Below, piece by piece: positions 29,170-37,432 of a stretch of DNA of 64,000 bases. Source of the DNA: Borreliella valaisiana VS116 (lineage in GTDB: Bacteria > Spirochaetota > Spirochaetia > Borreliales > Borreliaceae); NCBI RefSeq assembly GCF_000170955.2, contig NZ_ABCY02000001.1, positions 676,194 to 740,193 of the forward strand. Reading direction: 5' to 3'. The first letter of the stretch is position 1, and each line of letters starts with the position of its first letter. The position numbers and the translations under genes are program-made. The notes under the pieces were generated by a model. The model saw nothing but the letters and a program-made list of their open reading frames with translations. It ran no database searches and was not told the DNA's origin.

Positions 29170-30160
29170 TTTGGTTTTGTTTTCATATTCGAACTTATAT
29201 TCCAAAACACTTGATTACTTAAATATTCTTGATTTTTTTGATACTAATGTTTTTAAGTTCGATTTTAACATTGAAAATGATGTTTTTACAATTGAAAATG
29301 ATAAGGGGTATTTAAAGTTTAGAGTAGGTTTTGAATATGCGCTTACATCTTCTGGTTATTATATGTTTGTAGATCCAATTGTTGACATTCGTGGAGAAAT
29401 TTTAATAAGCCAAAAGGTATTAAAACAGATTGAAAATTATTTTAGTTCTCTTAAAGATTATAATAAACCCAGAATTACTTCAATAATCATTGATCCTGGA
29501 CATGGTGGACACGATGCTGGCGCAGTTGTGACTTTAAGGATAAATGGTCACGATGTTGTTCTTCAAGAAAAAGATTTTGCATTAACTTATTCTATATATT
29601 TATCTAAAATTTTAAGCAATTATTTTGTAAATAAAAATATTTTGTTAACCCGTATAAATGACGTTTTTTTAACTTTAAAAGAGCGATCGGAATTTGCAAA
29701 CGCAATAAAGCCAAATTTTCCAAATAATGTTATATTTTTGTCCATACACGCTAATGATGCTCCAAATAATGAGGCTAGGGGAGTTGAGTTTTGGTATCTT
29801 CCCAAGGATTCAAAAAGAGAGGTTATTAAAGATTTTAAGGGATATGATATTAAAGGTAATAGATACTTAAGTGAGCTTAATGATATACTAGATATTAAAT
29901 ATAAATATGAATCAAAAAGATTGGCTGAAATTTTGTATAAAGTATTTAAAAATGAATTAGTTGAAACCAATATTAGACCGATTAGAGAAGAGCAATGGTT
30001 TGTAATAAAAAATAGCAGTATGCCTGCTGTATTGATTGAAATGGGATTTTTGTCCAATATTTTAGATGCTAAATTAATTTTGGATTATAATTATATGAGC
30101 AAGTTTAATATCCTGATACTTAAATCTTTGATGGAATTTATAAATTTTTATGAAAAATAA
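29132..30160 (+). CDS. N-acetylmuramoyl-L-alanine amidase (Amidase_3)
   Basis: 342 residues with an N-terminal export signal (about 8-25). The catalytic domain begins at IIIDPGHGGHDAGAV near residue 122. It contains the zinc ligand His in DPGHGG, a second His in LSIHANDAPN, and the catalytic Glu in VLIEMGFLSN. It should cleave the amide between MurNAc and the stem peptide in the periplasm, for cell separation or wall turnover. The start is GTG at 29132 with AAAGGAG (29116-29122) nine bases before, inside the upstream gene. It overlaps the next gene by 11 nt. Confidence 0.88.
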   Translation: MPLSFGKTILLINLVLFSYSNLYSKTLDYLNILDFFDTNVFKFDFNIENDVFTIENDKGYLKFRVGFEYALTSSGYYMFVDPIVDIRGEILISQKVLKQIENYFSSLKDYNKPRITSIIIDPGHGGHDAGAVVTLRINGHDVVLQEKDFALTYSIYLSKILSNYFVNKNILLTRINDVFLTLKERSEFANAIKPNFPNNVIFLSIHANDAPNNEARGVEFWYLPKDSKREVIKDFKGYDIKGNRYLSELNDILDIKYKYESKRLAEILYKVFKNELVETNIRPIREEQWFVIKNSSMPAVLIEMGFLSNILDAKLILDYNYMSKFNILILKSLMEFINFYEK

Positions 30161-30701
30161 TATTTCGGATATATTTTTTAAATATAATGTAGTGATTTAT
30201 AAATTTTTAAATTCTAAAAAAGAGTATATGGTTAGAGTGCTTTTAGGGGTCTTGGTAGCAAGTTTTTTGTTTTCTATTTGTACGATTTTTTTAAATTATG
30301 GCAGTCTTTTTTCAAAAAAGGTTTTTTATTTTCACTCTAACAAGGGTTTTGTTGCTAATTTAAGATATTTGAAAGATGAAAAAGATTTGAAAGATAATTT
30401 AGATCTTTTAGTAAAAGATTTTCTTTTAGGAAGCAATGAGGGATTTTCTTTTGGATTTTTATTAAGTGATGCAAGATTTTTATATTCTTTTTTAAAAAAT
30501 AGAATATATTACATAAATCTTTCAAGGGAATTCTATGATTCTTTTAATAGTGGCGATTACAATGAATCTTATGAATCTTTTGATGTTAAAGTTAATCTGT
30601 TTGCCATGTCTTTAATAAAGACAATACGCTTTAACTATCCTGGCAAGTTAAAAAAGCTTGTTATTCTTGTTGAAGGGTGTATGTTGAAGGAGCAGAGCTG
30701 A
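30150..30701 (+). CDS. Membrane-anchored GerMN-like protein
   Basis: 183 residues. One membrane helix (about 28-50, VRVLLGVLVASFLFSIC) leads to a periplasmic domain. Its pattern (VFYFHSNKGFV, LVKDFLLGSNEGFSF, ...NLFAMSLIKTIRFNYPG) resembles a GerMN domain, a module often near amidases and thought to bind peptidoglycan or partners. This family call is tentative. The overlap with the amidase (11 nt) suggests they work together on the cell wall. Confidence 0.68.
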   Translation: MKNNISDIFFKYNVVIYKFLNSKKEYMVRVLLGVLVASFLFSICTIFLNYGSLFSKKVFYFHSNKGFVANLRYLKDEKDLKDNLDLLVKDFLLGSNEGFSFGFLLSDARFLYSFLKNRIYYINLSREFYDSFNSGDYNESYESFDVKVNLFAMSLIKTIRFNYPGKLKKLVILVEGCMLKEQS

Positions 30702-30721
30702 TAAATTTATTTTTACTAATA

Positions 30722-30751
30722 ATGACAATTAAAAAACGAAAATTTTATAAA
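30722..30751 (+). promoter_or_regulatory. Sigma-70-like promoter of the flaA-che operon
   Basis: ATGACA (30722-30727) and TATAAA (30746-30751) are separated by 18 bp, each 5/6 to consensus. Transcription would start near 30758, just ahead of the AAGGAG RBS at 30766-30771. This fits the view that motility genes in this genus use the housekeeping sigma factor. Confidence 0.6.
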
Positions 30752-30780
30752 AGATTTATATATGTAAGGAGTTGGTTTAC

Positions 30781-31806
30781 ATGAAGAGGAAAGCGAAAAG
30801 CATTTTATTTTTTTTATTATCCACTGCTCTTTTTGCTCAAGAGACTGATGGATTGGCGGAAGGCTCTAAAAGGGCAGAGCCTGGAGAATTAGTTTTAGAT
30901 TTTGCCGAACTTGCAAGAGACCCTAGTTCAACTAGGCTTGATCTTACAAATTATGTTGATTATGTATATTCTGGTGCTTCTGGTATTGTTAAGCCGGAAG
31001 ATATGGTTGTGGATCTTGGAATAAATAATTGGAGTGTTTTGCTTACTCCTTCTGCAAGGTTGCAGTCTTACGTTAAAAATTCAGTTGTTGCGCCTGCTGT
31101 TGTTAAGAGCGAGTCAAAAAGGTACGCAGGTGACACTATTTTAGGAGTAAGGGTTTTGTTCCCAAGTTATTCTCAGTCATCTGCTATGATTATGCCGCCA
31201 TTTAAAATTCCTTTTTATTCAGGGGAAAGTGGGAATCAATTTTTAGGCAAAGGTCTTATTGACAACATTAAAACCATGAAAGAGATTAAAGTATCAGTGT
31301 ATAGTTTAGGATATGAAATAGATCTTGAGGTTTTATTTGAAGATATGAATGGTATGGAGTATGCTTACTCTATGGGGACTTTAAAGTTTAAAGGGTGGGC
31401 TGATTTAATTTGGTCAAATCCTAACTATATTCCTAATATATCATCTAGAATAATTAAAGACGATGTTCCAAATTATCCGCTTGCTTCAAGTAAAATGAGA
31501 TTTAAGGCTTTTAGAGTTTCAAAATCACATAGTTCAAAAGAACAAAATTTTATCTTTTATGTGAAAGATTTGAGAGTTCTTTATGATAAGTTGAATGTTT
31601 CAATAGATTCTGATATTGATAGTGAGTCTGTATTTAAAGTTTATGAGACTAGTGGGACTGAATCCCTTCGTAAATTAAAGGCACATGAAACTTTTAAAAG
31701 AGTTTTAAAGCTTAGAGAAAAAATTTCTATGCCTGAAGGTTCTTTCCAAAACTTTATAGAAAAGGTTGAGAGTGAAAAACCTGAAGAATCATCCCCAAAA
31801 CAGTAG
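30781..31806 (+). CDS. flaA: Periplasmic flagellar filament sheath protein FlaA
   Basis: 341 residues. A signal peptide ends at LFAQ, with mature start ETDGLAEG. The sequence matches Borrelia FlaA throughout (ELVLDFAELARDPSSTR, VRVLFPSYSQSSAMIMPPF). It coats the FlaB core of the endoflagella. The last residues (FIEKVESEKPEESSPKQ) differ slightly from the B31 sequence as I remember it. The frame extends to TTG 30772, but that codon touches the RBS, so the ATG at 30781 is right. It is the first gene of flaA-cheA2-cheW3-cheX-cheY3. Confidence 0.97.
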   Translation: MKRKAKSILFFLLSTALFAQETDGLAEGSKRAEPGELVLDFAELARDPSSTRLDLTNYVDYVYSGASGIVKPEDMVVDLGINNWSVLLTPSARLQSYVKNSVVAPAVVKSESKRYAGDTILGVRVLFPSYSQSSAMIMPPFKIPFYSGESGNQFLGKGLIDNIKTMKEIKVSVYSLGYEIDLEVLFEDMNGMEYAYSMGTLKFKGWADLIWSNPNYIPNISSRIIKDDVPNYPLASSKMRFKAFRVSKSHSSKEQNFIFYVKDLRVLYDKLNVSIDSDIDSESVFKVYETSGTESLRKLKAHETFKRVLKLREKISMPEGSFQNFIEKVESEKPEESSPKQ

Positions 31807-31816
31807 GTTTGAATTA

Positions 31817-31853
31817 ATATATAAAGCTAGCCTAAAAGGTTAGCTTTATATAT
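31817..31853 (+). other. Strong hairpin between flaA and cheA2 without a T-tract
   Basis: Bases 31817-31832 pair with 31838-31853 (16 bp, one G-T) around a five-base loop. The following sequence (ataagat) is not a T-tract, so full termination is unlikely. It may protect the 3' end of a processed flaA mRNA or reduce read-through into cheA2, giving far more FlaA than CheA2. Confidence 0.6.
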
Positions 31854-31876
31854 ATAAGATATTAATAGGAAATGGT

Positions 31877-34483
31877 ATGGAAATATTAGATTTGGAAAAT
31901 GAAGAGCTTCTAGGGGTTTTTTTTGAAGAGGCTCAAAATCTTGTAGATATCCTTGAAGAGAATATTATGTCATTAGAGGATGATCCTAATAATTCTGATA
32001 CTATTGATGAAATATTCAGAGCAGCTCATACTTTAAAGGGAAGTTCTGCTTCTCTTGATATTATGGAGCTATCTGATTTTACCCATATTGTTGAAGATGT
32101 TTTTGATGCTATTAGAGATGGTAAGATAAATATAAACAATGATCTTATTGATCTACTTTTAAATTCATTGGATGTTATTAAAGAAATGCTTGCGCTTCGT
32201 CTTGATGGCAAGGTTTATTTAAATGATATAAGTGATCTTAAAAGCAAATTAAAGCAATTTTTAGTAATTGATGATCAAGTTTTTATGAATAGAATTGACG
32301 AAAATTTAAATAAAAACAATTTTTGTCTTTCAAAATTAGATCTTGAGGAGATAAGAGAAAGTTTAGGGATTGGGCAAAAGGTTTTAAGGATAAGTGTTAT
32401 TTTTAATGCAAATGCAAATGCAAATAGTAGTTCTGAAGTTGAAAATGGTGGAATTAAAATATTTAATATTTTAAAAAATTTAGGATCTGTGTTACATACA
32501 ATTCCTAAATATGAGCAAATCATAGAAGATAAATTTTTAACAAGAGTAGATTATTATCTTATATATTCAGATATAGAGGTTGTGAAAAAAAGTTTAGACC
32601 CTTCAAGTTTAATTGCAAGCTATTTGGTTGATGAATTTAATGTAGAAGAAGAATTAAAAAATCTTGTAGGTAAAGGCCTTAAAGATATCGATTTAAATTC
32701 CAATTCTGTTTTAAATAATAGTTTTGATTTTACAGATAATGAGATTTCTGATTTATTGCTTGAGATTGAAAATCAAAAGTTATTTAAAGTTAGATTGTAT
32801 TTTGTAAAAGACAATCCTATGGCCACAATTAGTGGGTTTCAAATGCTTCAGGCATTAAAAAGTCTTGGAAATATTTTCAAGTCTATCCCAGATTCCAGTG
32901 AATTATTAGCAGATAAGTTTTTTGATTTTGTTGTATATTACTTAATATCAGATGTCAGTGCAGATATTATTGCTAAAAAGATTAATTTACCAGATGTTGT
33001 TAGTCATTTTGAAATTGAAAATGTTAATTTAGAATCTTTAAAGAGTGTAAGTTTAAAAGAAAACGATGAAATGACCCTTAGGGCAAATAAAAGTATTAAG
33101 AAAAACAATCCAATTAATGTTAATTTAATTAGAATAGATAGTAAAAAAATAGATTACATATTAAATCTTGTTAGTGAAGCTGTAATAAGTAAGTCATCTT
33201 ATAATCAAATAAATTCAGAAATGATTACATTATTTTATAATTTTAATTATTTTTATGATTATCAAGAAAGTTTTCAGAGAAACTTTTTAATTGATTTAAA
33301 GATAATTTTTAAAGATGCAGGCTTAACATTAGAAGATGAGATCGAATCACATATTAATTCTTTGATGAGTTTTAAAATGGAAAAGTCTTTAAATGATATA
33401 TCTGAATTGAGAAATTCTTTTTTTAGACTTCTTCAAAATTTTAAAATGACTTCTGGGCGATTATCTAGAATAATTACAGATTTGCATGAGAGTGTTTTAA
33501 AGACTAGAATGTTGCCGATATCTAATATATTTTCAAGGTTTACAAGAGTTGTCAGAGATCTTTCAAAAAAATTGAATAAGATTGTAAATCTTGAAATGGA
33601 AGGAGAAGAAACTGAGCTTGATAAGTCTGTTATAGATGACCTTGTAGATCCTTTGATGCATTGTGTTAGAAATTCAATGGATCATGGACTTGAAACAGTT
33701 GAAGAGAGAATTAAAAAGGGAAAGAGCAAAGCGGGTACTATAATTTTGCGTGCTAAGAATGAGGGCAATGTAATATCAATTGAGATTGAAGATGATGGAG
33801 CTGGTATAGATCCAAAGATTATTAAGCGCAAATTAATTGAAAAAGGAACAATAAAAGAAGATGCAGTTTACTCTGATTTTGAACTTATTAACTTAATTTT
33901 TGCTCCTGGATTTTCAACAGCAGGTCAAGTGACAGACCTTTCAGGTAGAGGCGTTGGTCTTGATGTTGTTAAAAAAAGCATTGAAAAGCTTAATGGAACT
34001 ATTTTAGTAGAATCAGAAATTGGTCTTGGAACAATTTTTAAAATTAAACTACCACTAACATTAGTGATTATACAAGGTCTTTTGGTAAAATCGGGGCCTG
34101 AGACTTATGTTATTCCTTTGAACAATGTTCTTGAAACTCATAGAATAACCGAACATGATATAAAATTGCTTGAAAATTATCACGAAGTTTATAATTTAAG
34201 AGACGAAATCATTTCTGTTCTCAGGCTTGATAAACTTTTTAATATAACAAGAGATGATTCATTAATAGAGAAGTTTTTAATAGTTGTTAATATTAACAAC
34301 ATAAAGACCGCAATTGTTGTAGACTCTATTCTTGGCGAAGAAGATTTTGTAGTAAAGCCTATTAAGGATAAATTTTCATCAACTGCGGGTGTGGTTGGAG
34401 CTACTACTCTTGGTAATGGTAAGGTTGTGTTAATAATTGATGTTTTTAAACTTTTTGATTTAAAAAAGGATACTAAGGAGTGA
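31877..34483 (+). CDS. cheA: Chemotaxis histidine kinase CheA2
   Basis: 868 residues. The Hpt domain has phospho-His51 in FRAAHTLKGSSAS. Two copies of a ~90-residue domain lie near 167-256 and 300-385 (shared pattern LK.LG....IP......DKF...V.YYLI), probably CheY-binding P2 modules. A dimerisation region and HATPase follow, with N box HCVRNSMDHGLE, G1 EDDGAGID and G2 GRGVGLDVVK. A C-terminal CheW-like domain completes it. This is the kinase required for chemotaxis in B. burgdorferi. It lies 70 nt after flaA; a short hexanucleotide tandem repeat encodes Asn-Ala repeats near residue 177. Confidence 0.96.
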   Translation: MEILDLENEELLGVFFEEAQNLVDILEENIMSLEDDPNNSDTIDEIFRAAHTLKGSSASLDIMELSDFTHIVEDVFDAIRDGKININNDLIDLLLNSLDVIKEMLALRLDGKVYLNDISDLKSKLKQFLVIDDQVFMNRIDENLNKNNFCLSKLDLEEIRESLGIGQKVLRISVIFNANANANSSSEVENGGIKIFNILKNLGSVLHTIPKYEQIIEDKFLTRVDYYLIYSDIEVVKKSLDPSSLIASYLVDEFNVEEELKNLVGKGLKDIDLNSNSVLNNSFDFTDNEISDLLLEIENQKLFKVRLYFVKDNPMATISGFQMLQALKSLGNIFKSIPDSSELLADKFFDFVVYYLISDVSADIIAKKINLPDVVSHFEIENVNLESLKSVSLKENDEMTLRANKSIKKNNPINVNLIRIDSKKIDYILNLVSEAVISKSSYNQINSEMITLFYNFNYFYDYQESFQRNFLIDLKIIFKDAGLTLEDEIESHINSLMSFKMEKSLNDISELRNSFFRLLQNFKMTSGRLSRIITDLHESVLKTRMLPISNIFSRFTRVVRDLSKKLNKIVNLEMEGEETELDKSVIDDLVDPLMHCVRNSMDHGLETVEERIKKGKSKAGTIILRAKNEGNVISIEIEDDGAGIDPKIIKRKLIEKGTIKEDAVYSDFELINLIFAPGFSTAGQVTDLSGRGVGLDVVKKSIEKLNGTILVESEIGLGTIFKIKLPLTLVIIQGLLVKSGPETYVIPLNNVLETHRITEHDIKLLENYHEVYNLRDEIISVLRLDKLFNITRDDSLIEKFLIVVNINNIKTAIVVDSILGEEDFVVKPIKDKFSSTAGVVGATTLGNGKVVLIIDVFKLFDLKKDTKE
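32405..32425. repeat. Hexanucleotide tandem repeat (aatgca, 3.5 units) inside cheA2
   Basis: Three and a half copies of aatgca encode an Asn-Ala run in a probable loop of the first P2-like domain. As the unit is 6 bp, copy-number change would add or remove two residues without a frameshift. Confidence 0.8.
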
Positions 34484-34490
34484 ATTTCTT

Positions 34491-35891
34491 GTGCAGATAA
34501 AAGAAATTTATTTTGGACCTAAAATTTTAGATGATAAAAATTGTAATTCTAAGTTGACTAATTTTGATTTTAAGGTTGTTTCCTTTGAGCTTGGGTCAGA
34601 TCATTATTTAGTAGACATTATGCAGGTTAAAGAAATTAGAAAATCTAGTAATTTTACTTATGTTCCAAATGCCAAAAAATATGTAGCTGGTCTTGATAAT
34701 TTACGGGGCGAAATAATTCCTATTATAGATCTTAGAATAATGTTTAATTTGGAATTTAATAAAAAAGATCTTGAAGATATTATGGTTTTAAAAAATGAAG
34801 ATCTTCTTATAGGGGTGATTGTTGATAAAATTAATAATGTTTTTTCAATAGATTCTAGCCTTATTCAAGATCCACACCCAGTTTTGTCTCAGGATTCTTT
34901 AATAAATTATATAAAAGGTGTTGTAGATTATAACGAAAAGCTTTATATACTCCTTGATGTTTCCAAAATCTTTAATTATGGTGAAGAAGAAAAAGTGTTA
35001 AAACCCGCTCAAAATTTTGTTGAAAAAATCGATTTTGTAAGCGATTGTGATGATTTAGATATACTAGAAAATTCCAAAGATGATTTTTCCAATAGTGTTT
35101 TTTTAAAAAATAGTAATAACAGTAAAAATTCAGCTTTAAATAATATTGCAACTTTTAATTTGGAGAATATTAAAAAAAATCTTTTGAAATACTCATTTAA
35201 TGCTTCTTTAGTAAATGATGTGTTTTTAGAAAAAGTTGGAGTAAACTTTAATATGGTTGATACTGATTACTTGCCTTACGATAGTTTTTTAAATGAATTT
35301 TATTCAAAATCATCAGGAAATTTGTGGGGAGCTGATTGTTTGGAAGAATTTCAAAATGAAATTGTTAAGAATCGCTTAAATTTTATGGATAATTTGAATT
35401 CTATTTTCAATGTATTGGAAATTGGTTGTGGTAATGGAAGAGAGACTATGGCTTTAGTTAATGCTCTGTCTGAATATTATGTAAAACCATTTAAGTTAAC
35501 AGCTATTGATAATGATTTATCAAAAGTAGTTGAAACTTCTAGGTTGATTTTTTCAGAGTCAGAAATTGGTATTAGTGAAATTTATCGTAGGAACTCTTTT
35601 GAACAAAGTCCTGGGGTTTATAAATTTAAGTCAGAAATTCTCAATAATGTTTTGTTTGAATATTCCGATGCTCTTTTTTCAGATTTGCCTGATAATTTGG
35701 GGATGGTTTTTTTAAAAGATGTTTTATGTTTCTTGGATAGTAAAGATCAGATTTTAATCTTAGATATCATTGCTTCCAAAACTATTAAAGGGGCTCTTTT
35801 GGTTTTGGGAGATAACGAGGAACTTAAAAACAATGATGTTTTTATAAAAGAGAAATCCGCAGAATATTTTAACTTGTACAGGAAAGTCTAA
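34491..35891 (+). CDS. cheW: CheW3: CheW adaptor fused to a CheR-like methyltransferase domain
   Basis: 466 residues, about three times a normal CheW. The N-terminal CheW domain (about 24-170; KVVSFELGSDHYLVDI, LDNLRGEIIPIIDLR) couples receptors to CheA. After an Asn/Ser-rich linker, residues about 260-466 look like an SAM-dependent methyltransferase of the CheR kind: NLWGADCLEEFQNEI, motif I VLEIGCGNGRETMAL near 306, and TAIDNDLSKV. The start is GTG at 34491, ten bases after AAGGAG. It lies in the cheA2-cheX-cheY3 operon. Whether the methyltransferase part is active cannot be judged here. Confidence 0.9.
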   Translation: MQIKEIYFGPKILDDKNCNSKLTNFDFKVVSFELGSDHYLVDIMQVKEIRKSSNFTYVPNAKKYVAGLDNLRGEIIPIIDLRIMFNLEFNKKDLEDIMVLKNEDLLIGVIVDKINNVFSIDSSLIQDPHPVLSQDSLINYIKGVVDYNEKLYILLDVSKIFNYGEEEKVLKPAQNFVEKIDFVSDCDDLDILENSKDDFSNSVFLKNSNNSKNSALNNIATFNLENIKKNLLKYSFNASLVNDVFLEKVGVNFNMVDTDYLPYDSFLNEFYSKSSGNLWGADCLEEFQNEIVKNRLNFMDNLNSIFNVLEIGCGNGRETMALVNALSEYYVKPFKLTAIDNDLSKVVETSRLIFSESEIGISEIYRRNSFEQSPGVYKFKSEILNNVLFEYSDALFSDLPDNLGMVFLKDVLCFLDSKDQILILDIIASKTIKGALLVLGDNEELKNNDVFIKEKSAEYFNLYRKV

Positions 35892-35902
35892 AGGAGAAAT
35901 TA

Positions 35903-36388
35903 ATGAGAATAGATTATATAGAGCCATTTTTGGATGCCGCTTCTTCGGTTTTAAGAGATATGTTGCTTGTTGAGAATATAGAAATGGGTAAACCAGGTCT
36001 TAAGTCGATAAATCAAAAGATAAAAGGTGTTTCCGTAATAGTAGGGCTTGCTGGGTCTGTTGAGGGTAGTATAATTATTGATATGGACATAGAAACAGCC
36101 CTTTTTGTTGCTTCTAAGTTAAATTTTGAAGAGTACAATGATTTTGATGATGAGGAAACAAAAGAGATGGTTGCTGCAACTCTCACTGAGGTTGGCAATA
36201 TTATTGCGGGAAATTTTGTTACTACTTTGCATGCTAAAGGTTTTGTATTCGATATAACCCCACCAGCCTTTATTTATGGAGAAAATATGAAAATAAGCAA
36301 TAAAGGTTCTGAGGCTTTAATTGTTCCTTTTTCTTTGCCTGATGGTAAAATTATAGAAGTTAATATTGCAATAAGAGAGAGGGTTTGA
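35903..36388 (+). CDS. cheX: CheY-phosphate phosphatase CheX
   Basis: 161 residues of the CheC/CheX family. It dephosphorylates CheY-P to end the motor signal. The catalytic E-x-x-N is visible in TEVGNIIAGNF (Glu96, Asn99). The opening MRIDYIEPFLDAASSVLRDML is characteristic. AAGGAG precedes the ATG. It lies 11 nt after cheW3 and 36 nt before cheY3. The genus lacks CheZ, so CheX is the phosphatase; that is established knowledge. Confidence 0.95.
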   Translation: MRIDYIEPFLDAASSVLRDMLLVENIEMGKPGLKSINQKIKGVSVIVGLAGSVEGSIIIDMDIETALFVASKLNFEEYNDFDDEETKEMVAATLTEVGNIIAGNFVTTLHAKGFVFDITPPAFIYGENMKISNKGSEALIVPFSLPDGKIIEVNIAIRERV

Positions 36389-36424
36389 TATGAAAAAAAT
36401 TCTTTTTATTAGAGAGAGGTTAAT

Positions 36425-36865
36425 ATGATTCAAAAGACTACAATTGCTGCAGATTCTTCATCTAAGCCTAGAGGAATCAATTATGATACAGGAATTCCTT
36501 TTAATGTTTTAATTGTTGACGATTCTGTTTTTACCGTAAAGCAGCTTACTCAAATTTTTACATCAGAAGGTTTTAATATTATTGATACCGCAGCTGATGG
36601 AGAGGAAGCTTTGATAAAATACAAGAATCATTATCCTAATGTTGACATTGTCACTCTTGATATTACCATGCCCAAAATGGATGGAATAACTTGTCTTTCT
36701 AATATTATGGAATTTGATAAAAATGCTAGAGTGATAATGATATCTGCTTTAGGCAAAGAACAATTAGTTAAAGATTGCTTAATGAAAGGAGCAAAAACAT
36801 TTATTGTGAAACCATTAGACAGGGCAAAAGTTCTTCAAAGAGTAATGTCTGTATTTGTTAAATAA
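36425..36865 (+). CDS. cheY: Chemotaxis response regulator CheY3
   Basis: 146 residues, a single receiver domain with a slightly extended N-terminus. Acidic Asp32-Asp33 in VDDSVF bind Mg2+, Asp79 in LDITMPKMDG accepts phosphate from CheA2, and the conserved Ser/Lys lie in MISALGKEQ and FIVKPLD. Phosphorylated CheY3 binds the flagellar switch to change rotation. A GAGAGG-like RBS precedes the ATG at 36425. It is the last gene of the operon. Confidence 0.95.
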   Translation: MIQKTTIAADSSSKPRGINYDTGIPFNVLIVDDSVFTVKQLTQIFTSEGFNIIDTAADGEEALIKYKNHYPNVDIVTLDITMPKMDGITCLSNIMEFDKNARVIMISALGKEQLVKDCLMKGAKTFIVKPLDRAKVLQRVMSVFVK

Positions 36866-36889
36866 ATTATTTATAAAAAAATTTATAAA

Positions 36890-36912
36890 AAAGCTTAAGC
36901 TTTAATTTTATT
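36890..36912. terminator. Weak terminator between cheY3 and the convergent unknown gene
   Basis: A short stem (36890-36894 with 36899-36903, loop ttaa) is flanked by A-rich DNA on the left and T-rich DNA on the right, giving a U-tract on both strands. With only five pairs it is marginal, but its place between convergent genes fits. Confidence 0.35.
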
Positions 36913-36916
36913 ATTT

Positions 36917-37432
36917 TCATTTTTTTGGAGAAAAAATCATTTCATTACTTATTTTGTCTGAAGTCTTTAAAAAATAAGTTATGTTAAGGTTGAGTATTTT
37001 TAGAGGTTCTGTATTATTTTCTATGTAAAGTTCTAATTTGTAAAATCCTTTTTTTGTGTATATTAGTGAATAACTTTTAAAGGTTCCATTTATATTTTTA
37101 ATTTTAAATACTTTATATTTTAAAAATTTGTTATCAATAAGCTCGCTTTGAATTAAATATTTATTTACTTCTTTGTAGTTTGAATTTAATAAACTGTAGT
37201 CAATTTTATTAAGCATTATACTTTTTACAAAATGCTCAGTTAGTTTATAAATATTTTTTTCTATTTCGCTTGTTGGAAAATCAGTATAGTATTCTTTTTC
37301 TAAAATTAAATTGAAAGATGAGTATTTTTTTATTTCTTCGGTTGCTCTTTTTTCAATTGATATGTTCAAAAGCCTAGCATTAAGTGACAAATTTAATAAT
37401 GTCAGTAGCACTGCAATTATTTGAATTTTCAT
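36917..37432 (-). CDS. Exported protein of unknown function (171 aa)
   Basis: No family recognised. Residues 1-18 (MKIQIIAVLLTLLNLSLN) form a signal peptide, and the rest looks like a small beta-rich periplasmic domain (KYKVFKIKNINGTFKSYSL, KGFYKLELYI). It is the last gene of a four-gene minus-strand operon (gph and two unknown genes upstream). Its start overlaps the preceding gene by four bases. Orthologue of BB_0673 by position. Confidence 0.75.
   Translation of the reverse strand: MKIQIIAVLLTLLNLSLNARLLNISIEKRATEEIKKYSSFNLILEKEYYTDFPTSEIEKNIYKLTEHFVKSIMLNKIDYSLLNSNYKEVNKYLIQSELIDNKFLKYKVFKIKNINGTFKSYSLIYTKKGFYKLELYIENNTEPLKILNLNITYFLKTSDKISNEMIFSPKK

Noticed and set aside
29620-30057. Minus-strand frame of 145 codons inside the amidase gene
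   Set aside because: It is antisense to the conserved catalytic domain and lacks an RBS.
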